Notes: generated by a model from the letters alone, not told the origin. 64,000 bases of DNA from Methyloradius palustris (GCF_019703875.1 NZ_AP024110.1:2294001-2358000); one strand, 5' to 3'; counted from the first letter of the stretch, positions 27,287-36,757 are shown. Numbers and translations are program-made.

Positions 27287-28870
27287 ATGTCTGTTGGATT
27301 AGCAATACGTAAACGTCGCAAATCGCTCAACCTTACCCTGCAGGCACTGGCGCAACTGGTCGATGCCGATAGCGGCAATCTTTCGCGCATTGAGCGTGGC
27401 ACCCAAGGTGTTTCTGAAAGCATGTTACGCAAGCTATGTATTGCGCTTGACTGCACACCAGCGCACCTCTATGCCCAAAGCGAGCCAACAACCAGCGCAT
27501 CATTACAATCAGCATCGCCGCTGCAACTGACCAAACCACAAGACTTCGTTCGCTGGTTTCGTTCTGCTACGCCTTACATCCACGCCTTTGGTGGCCGCAC
27601 TTTTGTTATCGCATTTGGTGGTGAAGTGGTCGATGACAAACAATTTGTCGCGCTTTCGCACGACCTCAACCTGCTTGCCAGCCTTGAAGTAAGGCTGGTG
27701 TTGGTACATGGCGCACGCCCACAGATTGAATCTCGCCTCAAGCGTAACAAGCTAGAAACTAGACTAGTCGGCGGCCTGCGTGTCACCGATGATGAAGCCA
27801 TGGAAGCTGTAAAGGAAGCTAATGGCGCTATTCGTGTGGAAATCGAAGCCTTGCTCTCCATGGGTATTATCAACTCGCCTATGGCAGGCTCTGACATACG
27901 CGTTGCCAGCGGCAATTTTGTCACCGCAAAACCAGTTGGCGTGCTTGAAGGTGTGGATTTGCAACACACGGGAGAAGTACGCAAGGTCGATGCCGTTGGC
28001 ATACAAAAACGTCTGGATGATGGCGAGGTAGTATTGCTATCCCCGCTCGGTTATTCATCGATTGGCGAAGTATTTAACCTCACGCTGGAAGATGTAGCCG
28101 TGAGCGCTGCAATTGCGCTGGACGCAGATAAACTGATCTTCTTGATGGATTCAACAGGCGTACACAACGCCCGTGGTGAGCTATTGCGCGAAATGACCGC
28201 AGATAAAGCCAAAAACATGCTGCGTAATATTGAGAACAATGTCGCCCAGAATACCGATGTGAAAAACTTCACCGAAGATGAAGGCTACTACCTGCCTGCC
28301 GCCATCCGTGCCTGCGATAACGGAGTGGCGCGTACACACTTGATTAGCCGCCATGTAGACGGCGCGATACTGCAAGAGCTATTCACCTATGACGGTATCG
28401 GCACCATGATTACCGAAGCATCGCTCGAATCCATACGCCCTGCTGAGATTGGCGATGTGGGCGGGATATTGCAGCTCATAGAACCGCTAGAAGCAGAAGG
28501 CGTATTAGTACGCCGTGGACGTGAGCGGCTAGAGATGGAAATCAACTGCTTTCATGTGATGGAACATGATGGCCGCATCATCGGCTGCGCTGCGATTTAC
28601 CCTTATCTTGAAGAAAAAACAGCAGAACTCGCTTGCATGGCTATACATCCGTCATTCAGGCGCGGCGGGCGTGGTGACAGGCTATTGAACTACTGCCTGG
28701 AAGTAGCAAAAGAGCAAAAGCTGAAATCCGTGTTCGTGCTCACTACCCGCACTGAACACTGGTTTATTGAACGTGGATTTATCGAAAAAGATGTAGATGC
28801 CTTGCCGCAAAACCGCAAAGCCCTTTACAACTTGCAGCGCAGATCCAAGATTTTTATTAGGGCTCTGTAA
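27287..28870 (+). CDS. argA: N-acetylglutamate synthase (ArgA) with N-terminal XRE-type HTH domain
   Basis: A 527-residue single ORF. Residues ~5-62 are a helix-turn-helix of the XRE/Cro type (LTLQALAQLVDADSGNLSRIERG). A Ser/Ala/Pro/Gln linker (about 63-84) follows, with no internal Met. From DFVRWFRSATPYIHAFGGRTFVIAFGGE the protein is a normal bacterial ArgA: an amino-acid kinase-like domain with LVHGARPQI (arginine-sensing in the family), then a C-terminal GNAT acetyltransferase (LACMAIHPSFRRGGRGDRLL). E. coli ArgA has about 443 residues, so the excess is the HTH domain. It catalyses the first step of arginine synthesis; the HTH suggests it may also bind DNA. argB lies 7 kb away. Confidence 0.93.
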   Translation: MSVGLAIRKRRKSLNLTLQALAQLVDADSGNLSRIERGTQGVSESMLRKLCIALDCTPAHLYAQSEPTTSASLQSASPLQLTKPQDFVRWFRSATPYIHAFGGRTFVIAFGGEVVDDKQFVALSHDLNLLASLEVRLVLVHGARPQIESRLKRNKLETRLVGGLRVTDDEAMEAVKEANGAIRVEIEALLSMGIINSPMAGSDIRVASGNFVTAKPVGVLEGVDLQHTGEVRKVDAVGIQKRLDDGEVVLLSPLGYSSIGEVFNLTLEDVAVSAAIALDADKLIFLMDSTGVHNARGELLREMTADKAKNMLRNIENNVAQNTDVKNFTEDEGYYLPAAIRACDNGVARTHLISRHVDGAILQELFTYDGIGTMITEASLESIRPAEIGDVGGILQLIEPLEAEGVLVRRGRERLEMEINCFHVMEHDGRIIGCAAIYPYLEEKTAELACMAIHPSFRRGGRGDRLLNYCLEVAKEQKLKSVFVLTTRTEHWFIERGFIEKDVDALPQNRKALYNLQRRSKIFIRAL

Positions 28871-28927
28871 TTTAGATAAGAGTCACAGAACCAAGATCAA
28901 TACTGGTAACTATCTGTATGTCAGACA

Positions 28928-29317
28928 TTAGTTAACCATCGTTGGAATCAGGGTCAAAGTGACCGTTTTCTGATCGCCGATATAGACGATGCATTCCACT
29001 TTGATCTTGGCGCTAGCATTAAAATTGGTATGGCAAACCGCGATGGTATCTTTACCTTCATAGCGCGAACCAGGCAGCTCTGTCGCAGCACCCTTGTAAT
29101 TACTTTCCATCACGCCTTTAATCATTTGCGCACCATCAAACAGGATGATAATACTCAAGTCCTGGATTAAATCTTCATCCAGTTCAGCACGTCCCGTAAT
29201 GCTTATATCGTGTGAAGCACCTTTGATTTTATAGGTCTGGGAATCTGGTAGCTTGTTATTCATATTCAGTGTGCAAGCTGAAATAAAGATAGCCATTAGC
29301 ATGATTAATTTCTTCAT
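28928..29317 (-). CDS. Predicted lipoprotein at the end of the Csu-like pilus operon
   Basis: A 129-residue protein beginning MKKLIMLMAIFISAC, a lipoprotein signal with the Cys after ISA. ATG 29317 has GGGAG six nt before it and is preferred over the in-frame ATG at 29329. The mature part is beta-rich (LPDSQTYKIKGASHDISITG, VTLTLIPTMVN) with two further cysteines. I do not recognise the family. It begins 35 nt after the SCPU gene on the same strand and probably belongs to the operon. Confidence 0.75.
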   Translation of the reverse strand: MKKLIMLMAIFISACTLNMNNKLPDSQTYKIKGASHDISITGRAELDEDLIQDLSIIILFDGAQMIKGVMESNYKGAATELPGSRYEGKDTIAVCHTNFNASAKIKVECIVYIGDQKTVTLTLIPTMVN

Positions 29318-29352
29318 TATGACTCCCAAATATTAAAAATTAATCCCTATTA

Positions 29353-29841
29353 CTAATACGTTATCGTTGCGTTGATGGTATCTAGATAAACACCAGCAAC
29401 TACGGCCTGCCGTGCTGGAATCTGTACATATACCGGATAGGATTTGAGAATAACGCCAGCCCCCATCGTATAACTATCACTCACCATCGCAGTACCAGAG
29501 CCGCCATTACCCCAGATAATGCTGTATGCGGGATCTGTATATAAGTTATAGACCAAAGAATTCGTCACTAGAAACCGCATGTTGCGCGCCAGATAATTAT
29601 TGCTAAAGCCTTGACTAAGTTGTATCTGGTAAGCCACTCCAACGGTGCCGAGACCGACATAGGTGCAAGTAACGCTAATGCCACCCAGACCTGATCTTGG
29701 CGCAGAATCAGCAGGGTCATAAATAATAATAGGGCCAAGAGAAGTAGCCAGGCATGTAGCATCTGCCTGGGCATCGGAGAGAAAACCCAGCCCAGCCAAC
29801 AGCAGTAGGCATCGTAACAAACAACCAGAATTTCGCATCAT
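29353..29841 (-). CDS. Spore coat protein U (SCPU) domain protein, secondary/tip pilin subunit
   Basis: A 162-residue secreted protein: signal peptide about 1-28 (LLRCLLLLAGLGFLSDAQA), then an SCPU domain with paired cysteines and the family stretch YNLYTDPAYSIIWGNGGSG, ending INATITY. It is usually a subunit of Csu-type (archaic, sigma) fimbriae. The ATG overlaps the usher stop (TGATG). Its position after the usher matches a minor or tip subunit such as CsuE, but it has only one SCPU domain. Confidence 0.85.
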   Translation of the reverse strand: MMRNSGCLLRCLLLLAGLGFLSDAQADATCLATSLGPIIIYDPADSAPRSGLGGISVTCTYVGLGTVGVAYQIQLSQGFSNNYLARNMRFLVTNSLVYNLYTDPAYSIIWGNGGSGTAMVSDSYTMGAGVILKSYPVYVQIPARQAVVAGVYLDTINATITY

Positions 29842-32225
29842 CACTGGCACACAAACTCCCCCAGCTCAGGCAGGGGATCATCCGTTTGCGGGTAAGCAAT
29901 ATCCACCTCGCAAAGCTGATCCTGCCAGTGACCCTTGATATGGTTATTTTCCTTGAGATGCTTGAGAAATAGCATGCCATCGTCCGAAACAATGAATGGA
30001 GTAGTACTATCGTTCACTTCAAACAAGGCACCAGCAGGCACCGGCGTCTGGTCTTTTTGCAGCACACGTAATGTCGCAGCTTTTTCTTTATCGATAGGGA
30101 ATTTCACATAGGCACCGCTACGATAGTAGGGAACGGCATTGACTTCAGCAGATTCCAATTGCGAATCGAATGGGATATCCGTAGGGTCAATCGTAATCAT
30201 GTTCGACTGATAAGAACGCAAGTTAGGGATAGCCCTGAGACCATTGCTATCAGTCTTACCTATCAGTTGATTCTCGGCATAGACTTTCACATTAGGATAG
30301 CCGCTCACATCAACCACACCAAAGGCATCGCCAATGCGGCGAGTCATCAGAACATTACCCCTTGAAAGAATCACCCCACCACTCACGGTAGCACGATAGG
30401 CATTTTCCCCACGAGTCTGTGCGGCCTCAACTGAATATGTGCCTACATCATTCTGCGCACTAAGCCCAGCCTGGGTTTGGTTCAAATCACCCTGCCCCGC
30501 CAGCACACGATATCCAACGCCCTCACCGACTGGCAGGCTGCGTTGCACTTGCACCGTATTCTCTGAGTAGCCACGACTACGATTCAGCATAGCGGTAGCA
30601 CTCGTTCTTTCATCTATCGCCTTAATAAGGTTAATACTCAGCGTATAGCCCTGACTATCCTCTATGTTTTTAAATGCATTCACATTCAAAAACCAGCTAT
30701 CAAAAACCGTTTTACTGTAATTCAGGTTCAACAGCTTGGCTGAGGGCACTTCTCGATTCTCCTGATCAATATAGTTAACCCCAAACGAACCAAAACGGGG
30801 GTGATTCCATGCAACAAACATGGTATTCATCCTTGATGGCACCGAAATAGAGTCTGACAAACCAAGCTGGCTAAATCCTTTATTAGCAAGCTGCGTACGG
30901 ACCCCATAACTCCAACCTACTGCCTGACGTTCAAAACCAGCTGAGACTGACTGACCAGCACCACGATTCTGATCCGTACTCAGCGCCACAGTACTATCAA
31001 CGATACCAATCCTAGGTATAAGCCACACGCTAGCCGCACTCGCTGTTTGTTGCTGAGCTTTTATCTCGCCGTGTGCTTCGATAGTCAGGTTATCGCTCCA
31101 GCCATATCTCTGCGTGGCTGAGGCAAAAAAATCGCGGTAATCATTGCTCACTAAACCGTAGCTAAAACGCTCAAACCCAGCCTCATAGGAGTAATCATTC
31201 AATCCTTTTCTTAAAACGCTGCGGCTGGCGTAATAAGGCTGCGTAATCAACTGCTCTCGCCCGAATAGATCCCGTACAACAAGCCTGGCCTCGCCGCTAC
31301 CAGTTAAAAGCGGCAGATTGTTAATTGAGAATGGCCCAGGGGCAACCTGCTGGCTAAATGTCTTGATGTTGTTGATATAAAGATCAACAGTTGAAGGTAA
31401 AGCCGCACTGCCATTAAGCCCAAATTGCGGGAAGCTAATAAAATCGGGTTGTGTGGCAAAATTGGTACTGAATTGAATGCCGCCAAACCTGATAGGCCTG
31501 CCCACACTGCCGCCCCGGTTGATAGAGTCACCATAGCGCCAGCTGGCAAGATTTTCTGGCTGATCTACCGTCCAGTTCGAATCGAGGCGAATCAACTTCT
31601 CTTGCCCATTGAAGCTATTTGCCAGCATGCTCGAAATACCAACGCCATAATGATTAAAAACGCCTAGCTCGAACCTGCCATCGAACTGCGAGCCAATATT
31701 GTCTTTTTGCGCAAATAAATCGTAATTCAGAAAAGCGCCTTGTTCCAGTTGTGGTGGAAACTTAACTGGCTTTCTGCTCTCGATTTGGGTCGCATTGAAA
31801 GTAGCGGCGGGCAACGTCATTTTCACTTCCCCTCGTTGTTCATCGACTTCCAGGTTGGTTTGCTGTAATTGATTAATAGGCACGAAGTAATCGCCCTCAT
31901 ATTCAATAGCCTGGACATTCGGTGGCACTACAACACGTGATTGCTTCAAAAAATTGCGCGAAGCCAACAGATAGCCACTCTCCGTCCGCAAGAAAACGAC
32001 CGTTTCCTGCTGGGCTTGGTGATTGATATTGGCTTCATAGGCAACCTCCTGGAACAAGGTTTTTGCCATGCGCAGATGTGGTCTTGGGAGAATATTTGCC
32101 GAATCGCCTACCTCTGGTACAGCGATAATAAAAATCTCTTCGGCACTTCCAAGCTCAATCGAAAGCATCACTAATAAGAAAAAACTAAGGGCGCTCCAGT
32201 GCAACTTTCTCACGGAGTTCCCCAT
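29841..32225 (-). CDS. Fimbrial outer-membrane usher (CsuD-like)
   Basis: A 794-residue FimD/CsuD-type usher that gates pilus subunits through the outer membrane. A signal peptide (LHWSALSFFLLVMLSIELGSA) is followed by an N-terminal domain, a long beta-barrel and a plug/C-terminal region with YPNVKVYAENQLIGKTDSNGL and the closing Cys pair (QLCEVDIAYP...FVCQ). The start ATG at 32225 overlaps the chaperone gene by 41 nt; GTG 32213 with GGGGAA before it is an alternative. It sits between chaperone and SCPU genes, typical of Csu operons. Confidence 0.92.
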   Translation of the reverse strand: MGNSVRKLHWSALSFFLLVMLSIELGSAEEIFIIAVPEVGDSANILPRPHLRMAKTLFQEVAYEANINHQAQQETVVFLRTESGYLLASRNFLKQSRVVVPPNVQAIEYEGDYFVPINQLQQTNLEVDEQRGEVKMTLPAATFNATQIESRKPVKFPPQLEQGAFLNYDLFAQKDNIGSQFDGRFELGVFNHYGVGISSMLANSFNGQEKLIRLDSNWTVDQPENLASWRYGDSINRGGSVGRPIRFGGIQFSTNFATQPDFISFPQFGLNGSAALPSTVDLYINNIKTFSQQVAPGPFSINNLPLLTGSGEARLVVRDLFGREQLITQPYYASRSVLRKGLNDYSYEAGFERFSYGLVSNDYRDFFASATQRYGWSDNLTIEAHGEIKAQQQTASAASVWLIPRIGIVDSTVALSTDQNRGAGQSVSAGFERQAVGWSYGVRTQLANKGFSQLGLSDSISVPSRMNTMFVAWNHPRFGSFGVNYIDQENREVPSAKLLNLNYSKTVFDSWFLNVNAFKNIEDSQGYTLSINLIKAIDERTSATAMLNRSRGYSENTVQVQRSLPVGEGVGYRVLAGQGDLNQTQAGLSAQNDVGTYSVEAAQTRGENAYRATVSGGVILSRGNVLMTRRIGDAFGVVDVSGYPNVKVYAENQLIGKTDSNGLRAIPNLRSYQSNMITIDPTDIPFDSQLESAEVNAVPYYRSGAYVKFPIDKEKAATLRVLQKDQTPVPAGALFEVNDSTTPFIVSDDGMLFLKHLKENNHIKGHWQDQLCEVDIAYPQTDDPLPELGEFVCQ

Positions 32226-32925
32226 TATCCGTTTTGGCTACAACAGTGAGACTAGCCCCCAGACTATCGATCGCATCGATATCAAAAACCCATTGCCGCT
32301 CATTTTCCGACAGCACATAAGCCATTTGCGTTTGCTTGATGACATTACCGCTCGTATTTTCCAACTGAAAAGATGTCACCTGAATATGGCTATCACCTTC
32401 ATTTTTCAGGGCAACTGCCAGCTTCCTCTCATCCAGTTTTTTTGCCTCCCAGATCAGCTTTTGCTCCGGTTTATTGGCTGGGTTAATAAATACCGGCAAA
32501 CTAAACCCAAGCAATACCCTGACGCCTTGTTGTGTCGGATCTGGATTTACCTGATCAGCCACCTCCCGCAATACTAGGCGATAAGTGATTTCTTTTTTAT
32601 CTTGAGGTTGGATACGAATCAATGCCCGCAATATTTGCTCACCCCCAGCCTTTACAGTAAAGACTGGGGGGCTGACAAGCACATCGCGAGAAGGCTCTAA
32701 AACATCCTGTCCGTTTTGCTGGGCCCAGCGAAATATTTGCGCTTGTACCAGACTAGGAGAATCTCCACGATTTTTTACCGTAATCGTTGTGGAGGGCAGT
32801 TTGGTAGAGAACTCAATCCGCAATGGCGATATCTGCAATGCCGTACCACTAAGTGCAGAGCCAGAAAGCAAGACGAAAGCACCCCACACAGTGGCAATAG
32901 CCACTATTTTTGACGCGCGCTGCAT
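32185..32925 (-). CDS. Periplasmic pilus chaperone (PapD/CsuC-like)
   Basis: A 246-residue protein with a signal peptide (about 1-28) and two immunoglobulin-like domains. The family pattern is visible: ISPLRIEFSTKLPSTTITVKNRGDSPSLVQAQIFRW near the start, then PPVFTVKAGGEQILRALIR and ITYRLVLREV. It binds SCPU pilins by donor-strand complementation and delivers them to the usher. Two nt separate it from the major pilin gene upstream. Confidence 0.92.
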   Translation of the reverse strand: MQRASKIVAIATVWGAFVLLSGSALSGTALQISPLRIEFSTKLPSTTITVKNRGDSPSLVQAQIFRWAQQNGQDVLEPSRDVLVSPPVFTVKAGGEQILRALIRIQPQDKKEITYRLVLREVADQVNPDPTQQGVRVLLGFSLPVFINPANKPEQKLIWEAKKLDERKLAVALKNEGDSHIQVTSFQLENTSGNVIKQTQMAYVLSENERQWVFDIDAIDSLGASLTVVAKTDNGELREKVALERP

Positions 32926-32927
32926 AC

Positions 32928-33428
32928 TTAATATGTCAGGGTAACGGTAATACTATCGGTATAAGCACCCGCATTCGGGCTTTGCCCAGCTGGGATTAAT
33001 CCATAGACAGTGTTGTTAACACTTCCAAGCAGCCCCGTGCCAGTTACCTGCCCCGTGCCTGCAGTGCCATCACCCCATACTGTGGTGTGCGCAACAGTGG
33101 TGTAAACGGAGTAGTTAAGCGTCGACGCCCCAAATGTCATTTTGCGTGATGCAAAAGTAGCACCAGTGCCTGCGCCAGCATTCATCGATAGCGTATAGCT
33201 GGAAGCACCAGTACAAACGGTAGTAGTGGTACTAGTGGCTGCAAGAGGGGTTGCTGAGTTGGGGTCGTAATTGCCAAAAACTAGGGGAGTAGCAGTGACC
33301 AGACAACTTGTGAGAACAGTGGCCGTAACGGCCATAGTAGTTGTCGCAGTGGCGGCACTAGCTTGCGTAGAAGATAAGAACAGGATAGTACTTAAACTTA
33401 AAACGATTATTTTTAGTTTTTTTTCCAT
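32928..33428 (-). CDS. Major pilin, spore coat protein U domain (CsuA/B-like)
   Basis: A 166-residue secreted SCPU protein. Signal peptide about 1-25 (IVLSLSTILFLSSTQASA), then VTATVLTSCLVTATPLVFGNYDP with the first cysteine, a second Cys in TTTVCTGASSY, the TTVWGDGTAGTG stretch and the end SITVTLTY. This Thr/Ala/Gly-rich profile is that of CsuA/B-type major shaft subunits. It is the first gene of the operon, with a good ribosome-binding site (GAGGTGA). Confidence 0.9.
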   Translation of the reverse strand: MEKKLKIIVLSLSTILFLSSTQASAATATTTMAVTATVLTSCLVTATPLVFGNYDPNSATPLAATSTTTTVCTGASSYTLSMNAGAGTGATFASRKMTFGASTLNYSVYTTVAHTTVWGDGTAGTGQVTGTGLLGSVNNTVYGLIPAGQSPNAGAYTDSITVTLTY

Positions 33429-33895
33429 TTTGCTTCACCTCAAATTAAATTACATTTAAAGGCATGCAATCTGGTCGGTGTCATATCAGTTGTGAACTGA
33501 AAAAACGCGACGGCATCGGCTAGAATGTATGTTTATCTCATTGATTTATTTTCCTTAATGCTGACATTTTCAATATCAGCAACCTTAATTGTTACGAGAT
33601 GTAACAATATTTGGTGATATTGAACCCGATAAAAAAAAATTTCAAGTGAATTTTTACAATCGAATCAGTGTAATGCGCATCTTTGAATAACCAATAAAAA
33701 GCCATTCATTATTCAAAGTTATCTATTGCAACTGATCTATATGGTTGCACCACGTTCTAAAACTTCTGCGCCATGTCCTACATCAATATCAGCCTAGACC
33801 TATATTCATTCCTGCATAACAAATCATAATTTAATCAGTCCTCTAGAAAATCTAGGGGGTTAATCAAAATATGAATTTTCGTGAAAGGGATTACT
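33429..33895. promoter_or_regulatory. 467-bp divergent region upstream of the pilus operon, with operator-like palindromes
   Basis: ATTGTTAC-GAGAT-GTAACAAT at 33588-33608 is a perfect 8-bp inverted repeat of the size expected for a dimeric regulator. GCTGACATT-TTC-AATATCAGC at 33560-33580 is a second palindrome with one mismatch per pair of half-sites. Both lie 130-180 nt before the pilin start. No confident promoter hexamers were found, and no gene is supported here. Confidence 0.45.
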
Positions 33896-34054
33896 ATGTC
33901 ATTAACAACAATTTTACTGATAGTACTTGTACTGGCTCTATTCGGCGCTATTCCAGCATGGCCTCATAGCAGAGGTTGGGGCTATGGTCCAAGCGGTGGT
34001 CTTGGACTAGTTGTTTTAATCTTGCTTATCTTGCTGCTAACTGGGCATATCTAA
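33896..34054 (+). CDS. DUF3309 family small membrane protein (52 aa)
   Basis: A 52-residue protein with two hydrophobic segments: TTILLIVLVLALFGAIPAWP, then HSRGWGYGPSGGLG, then a second helix ending TGHI. The WPHSRGWGYGPSGG centre is the hallmark of DUF3309, a family of unknown function common in proteobacteria. GAAAGGGA lies just before the ATG. Its stop is 3 nt from that of fhs on the other strand. Confidence 0.88.
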   Translation: MSLTTILLIVLVLALFGAIPAWPHSRGWGYGPSGGLGLVVLILLILLLTGHI

Positions 34055-34057
34055 CTG

Positions 34058-35746
34058 CTAGAAAATACCGACCACCTTGCCATCTGCATCAATATCAATG
34101 CGGGTGGCACATGGATCTTTAGGCAAGCCTGGCATGGTGACCATGTCGTCACAAATCATCACGATGAATTCAGCACCTGCGCACAAGCGCACCTGTTGAA
34201 TGGTCACAATATGGCCTGTAGGCGCGCCACTTAGTGTTGGGTCAGACGCAAATGATGATTGCGTTTTAGCGATACAAATCGGGTAATGGCCATAGCCATC
34301 TGCTTGCAATTTTTCTATTTGGGTTTTGATTTTGCGTGAAGCAGCGATGTCAGCCGCGCCATAAATCTTGGTGGCGACTTTACGCATTTTTTCCCACAAA
34401 GTATCTGTATCGTCATATACATATTTAAGCTTGCTGGTATTCGCTTCGATCTGCTTAACCACTTCGTTCGCCAGGCGCTCTGCACCTGCACCGCCTGAAG
34501 CCCAATGCTCAGCAAGTACGACTTTCACTCCCAAACTCGCCATACACTCACTGACAACCGCAAACTCAGCCTCAGTATCGGTAGTAAACTGGTTGATAGA
34601 AACAATGCAGTGCAAACCATAATGCTGGGTGATATTTTCTACATGTTTTTCCAGATTAACCAAGCCAGCCTTTAGCGCAACCAAGTTCTCTTGTGAGCAA
34701 TCTTTCACGTCAACGCCACCGTGATATTTGAGCGCACGTATCGTCGCCACAATCACGCAGGCATCTGGTCTCAGGCCAGTTTTTCTACATTTGATATCAA
34801 TGAATTTCTCAGCACCCAAGTCAGCACCAAAACCTGCTTCGGTGACCACATATTCCGCGAGCTTTAACGCAAGGCGCGTTGAAATCACCGAGTTGCAACC
34901 GTGTGCAATATTGGCAAATGGACCACCATGGATGAATGCAGGCGTGTGTTCCAGGGTTTGTACCAGATTAGGTTTGAGCGCATTTTTCAATAGCACCGTC
35001 ATCGCGCCATCGGCTTTAAGGTCACGCGCAGTGATAGGTTGGCCTTCAAAACTATAGCCTATAACAATATTGCCCAAGCGCTGTTTGAGGTCATTCAGGT
35101 TCTCGGCCAAACAGAAAATCGCCATGACTTCAGAGGCCACAACGATGTCAAAACCGTCTTCCCTCGTCTGCCCATTGGCCTTGCCACCAAGCCCAATCAC
35201 CACCTGCCGCAATGCGCGGTCATTCAGCTCCATCACCCGTTTCCAGCTGACTTGAGATGGATCTATACCAAGCGCATTGCCTTGATGAATGTGGTTATCA
35301 ATCATGGATGAAAGCAGGTTGTGCGCAAAAGCAATCGCAGAAAAATCCCCCGTAAAGTGCAGGTTAATGTCTTCCATCGGCACCACTTGAGCATAGCCCC
35401 CTCCTGCCGCGCCGCCTTTGGAGCCAAATACAGGGCCCATACAAGGTTCGCGCAAACAAATCATGGCTTGCTTGCCTATGCGATTCAACGCATCGCCCAA
35501 ACCAACTGTCGTCGTGGTTTTACCTTCACCAGCAGGCGTCGGGCTGATGGCAGTCACCAGAATCAGTTTGCCGTCTGGTCTGCTAAAAATCTCGTTTTGC
35601 TGCGCTGTACTCAAACTGGCCATATCAAGCTTGGCCTTGTAATGCCCATATTGCTCAACCACATCCGCTGGCAAACCAAGTGATGCGGCAATCTCAGTGA
35701 TTTTCTTCATCTGGGCTTGCTGGGCAATTTCAATGTCGCTGGGCAT
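34058..35746 (-). CDS. fhs: Formate-tetrahydrofolate ligase
   Basis: A 562-residue ATP-dependent ligase forming 10-formyl-tetrahydrofolate from formate. Visible motifs: the P-loop-like TPAGEGKTTTTVGL, REPCMGPVFGSKGGAAGGGYAQV, and TGDFSAIAFAHNLLSSMIDNH. ATG 35746 (MPSDIEI) is preceded by AAGGAA and fits the family; the frame extends 28 codons further without support. In methylotrophs it links formate to the C1-folate pool. Confidence 0.96.
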   Translation of the reverse strand: MPSDIEIAQQAQMKKITEIAASLGLPADVVEQYGHYKAKLDMASLSTAQQNEIFSRPDGKLILVTAISPTPAGEGKTTTTVGLGDALNRIGKQAMICLREPCMGPVFGSKGGAAGGGYAQVVPMEDINLHFTGDFSAIAFAHNLLSSMIDNHIHQGNALGIDPSQVSWKRVMELNDRALRQVVIGLGGKANGQTREDGFDIVVASEVMAIFCLAENLNDLKQRLGNIVIGYSFEGQPITARDLKADGAMTVLLKNALKPNLVQTLEHTPAFIHGGPFANIAHGCNSVISTRLALKLAEYVVTEAGFGADLGAEKFIDIKCRKTGLRPDACVIVATIRALKYHGGVDVKDCSQENLVALKAGLVNLEKHVENITQHYGLHCIVSINQFTTDTEAEFAVVSECMASLGVKVVLAEHWASGGAGAERLANEVVKQIEANTSKLKYVYDDTDTLWEKMRKVATKIYGAADIAASRKIKTQIEKLQADGYGHYPICIAKTQSSFASDPTLSGAPTGHIVTIQQVRLCAGAEFIVMICDDMVTMPGLPKDPCATRIDIDADGKVVGIF

Positions 35747-35872
35747 AAGCTTCCTTGAGGGCGTGCAGAGTAATTTCAGTTTGATTATAAAAGACTGTCT
35801 GCACTCTATGCCGACTAATTCACGTTTCAATGTAAAATATGTTTATCTACTATTCACCCGTTGAGAGCATTA

Positions 35873-36757
35873 ATGTCCAACCACACAACTCCCGCGCAAA
35901 AAGCGCTTACGCTGGCCGAGGCACTGCCGTATATCAAGCGTTTTTTTGATAAAACCATCGTCATCAAATACGGTGGTAATGCGATGACAGACCCTTACCT
36001 GAAAGAATGTTTCGCCAGCGACGTGGTGCTGCTTAAACTCGTCGGCATGAACCCAGTTGTGGTTCACGGTGGTGGCCCGCAGATCAATGAAATGCTGGAT
36101 AAGCTCGGCAAAAAAGGCGAGTTTATCCAAGGCATGCGGGTGACTGACGATGAAACCATGGACATTGTAGAAATGGTACTTGGCGGTCATGTAAACAAGG
36201 AAATCGTCAACCTGATTAACCGTCATGGCGGTAAAGCCGTAGGGTTAACAGGCCAAGATGGCAATTTGATTCATGCAGAAAAACTGCTAATGGCTAATAA
36301 AGATAAGCCAGAAGAAATGATCGATATCGGCATGGTGGGTGATATTGTCGGTATAGACCCAAGCATTATCAGCTTTCTTGATAGCGGTGATTTCATCCCC
36401 GTGATCGCCCCTATCGGCGTAGGTCCAGATGGTGAAACTTACAACATTAATGCCGATGTAGTCGCAGGCAAACTGGCAGAAATCTTGGGCGCTGAGAAAT
36501 TGATATTACTCACCAACACCCCTGGCGTTCTTGATAAGAATGGCGTTCTACTGACTGGCCTCACGCCCAAGCAGATTGATGAGTTGGTTGAAGATGGCAC
36601 GCTCTCTGGCGGGATGTTGCCTAAGATAAGCTCCGCACTTGATGCTGCCCGCAGTGGCGTGAAATCAGTCCATATTATTGATGGTCGGGTTGAGCATGCA
36701 CTCTTGCTAGAAGTCCTAACTGATGAGGGCGTTGGCACGCTGATCAAGGCAAAGTAA
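35873..36757 (+). CDS. argB: Acetylglutamate kinase
   Basis: A 294-residue amino-acid kinase phosphorylating N-acetylglutamate, the second step of arginine synthesis. Motifs: VIKYGGNAM, VVVHGGGPQINEMLDKLG, the NAG-binding region MRVTDDETMDIVEMVLGGHVNKEIV, INADVVAGKLA and GGMLPKISSALDA. ATG 35873 has GAGAG upstream; the TTG at 35861 is less likely. The next gene starts directly after its stop. It diverges from fhs over 126 bp. Confidence 0.96.
   Translation: MSNHTTPAQKALTLAEALPYIKRFFDKTIVIKYGGNAMTDPYLKECFASDVVLLKLVGMNPVVVHGGGPQINEMLDKLGKKGEFIQGMRVTDDETMDIVEMVLGGHVNKEIVNLINRHGGKAVGLTGQDGNLIHAEKLLMANKDKPEEMIDIGMVGDIVGIDPSIISFLDSGDFIPVIAPIGVGPDGETYNINADVVAGKLAEILGAEKLILLTNTPGVLDKNGVLLTGLTPKQIDELVEDGTLSGGMLPKISSALDAARSGVKSVHIIDGRVEHALLLEVLTDEGVGTLIKAK

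Noticed and set aside
33525..33617. Possible 30-aa hydrophobic peptide upstream of the pilus operon
   Set aside because: It is open by chance in AT-rich DNA, has no convincing ribosome-binding site and overlaps both palindromes.
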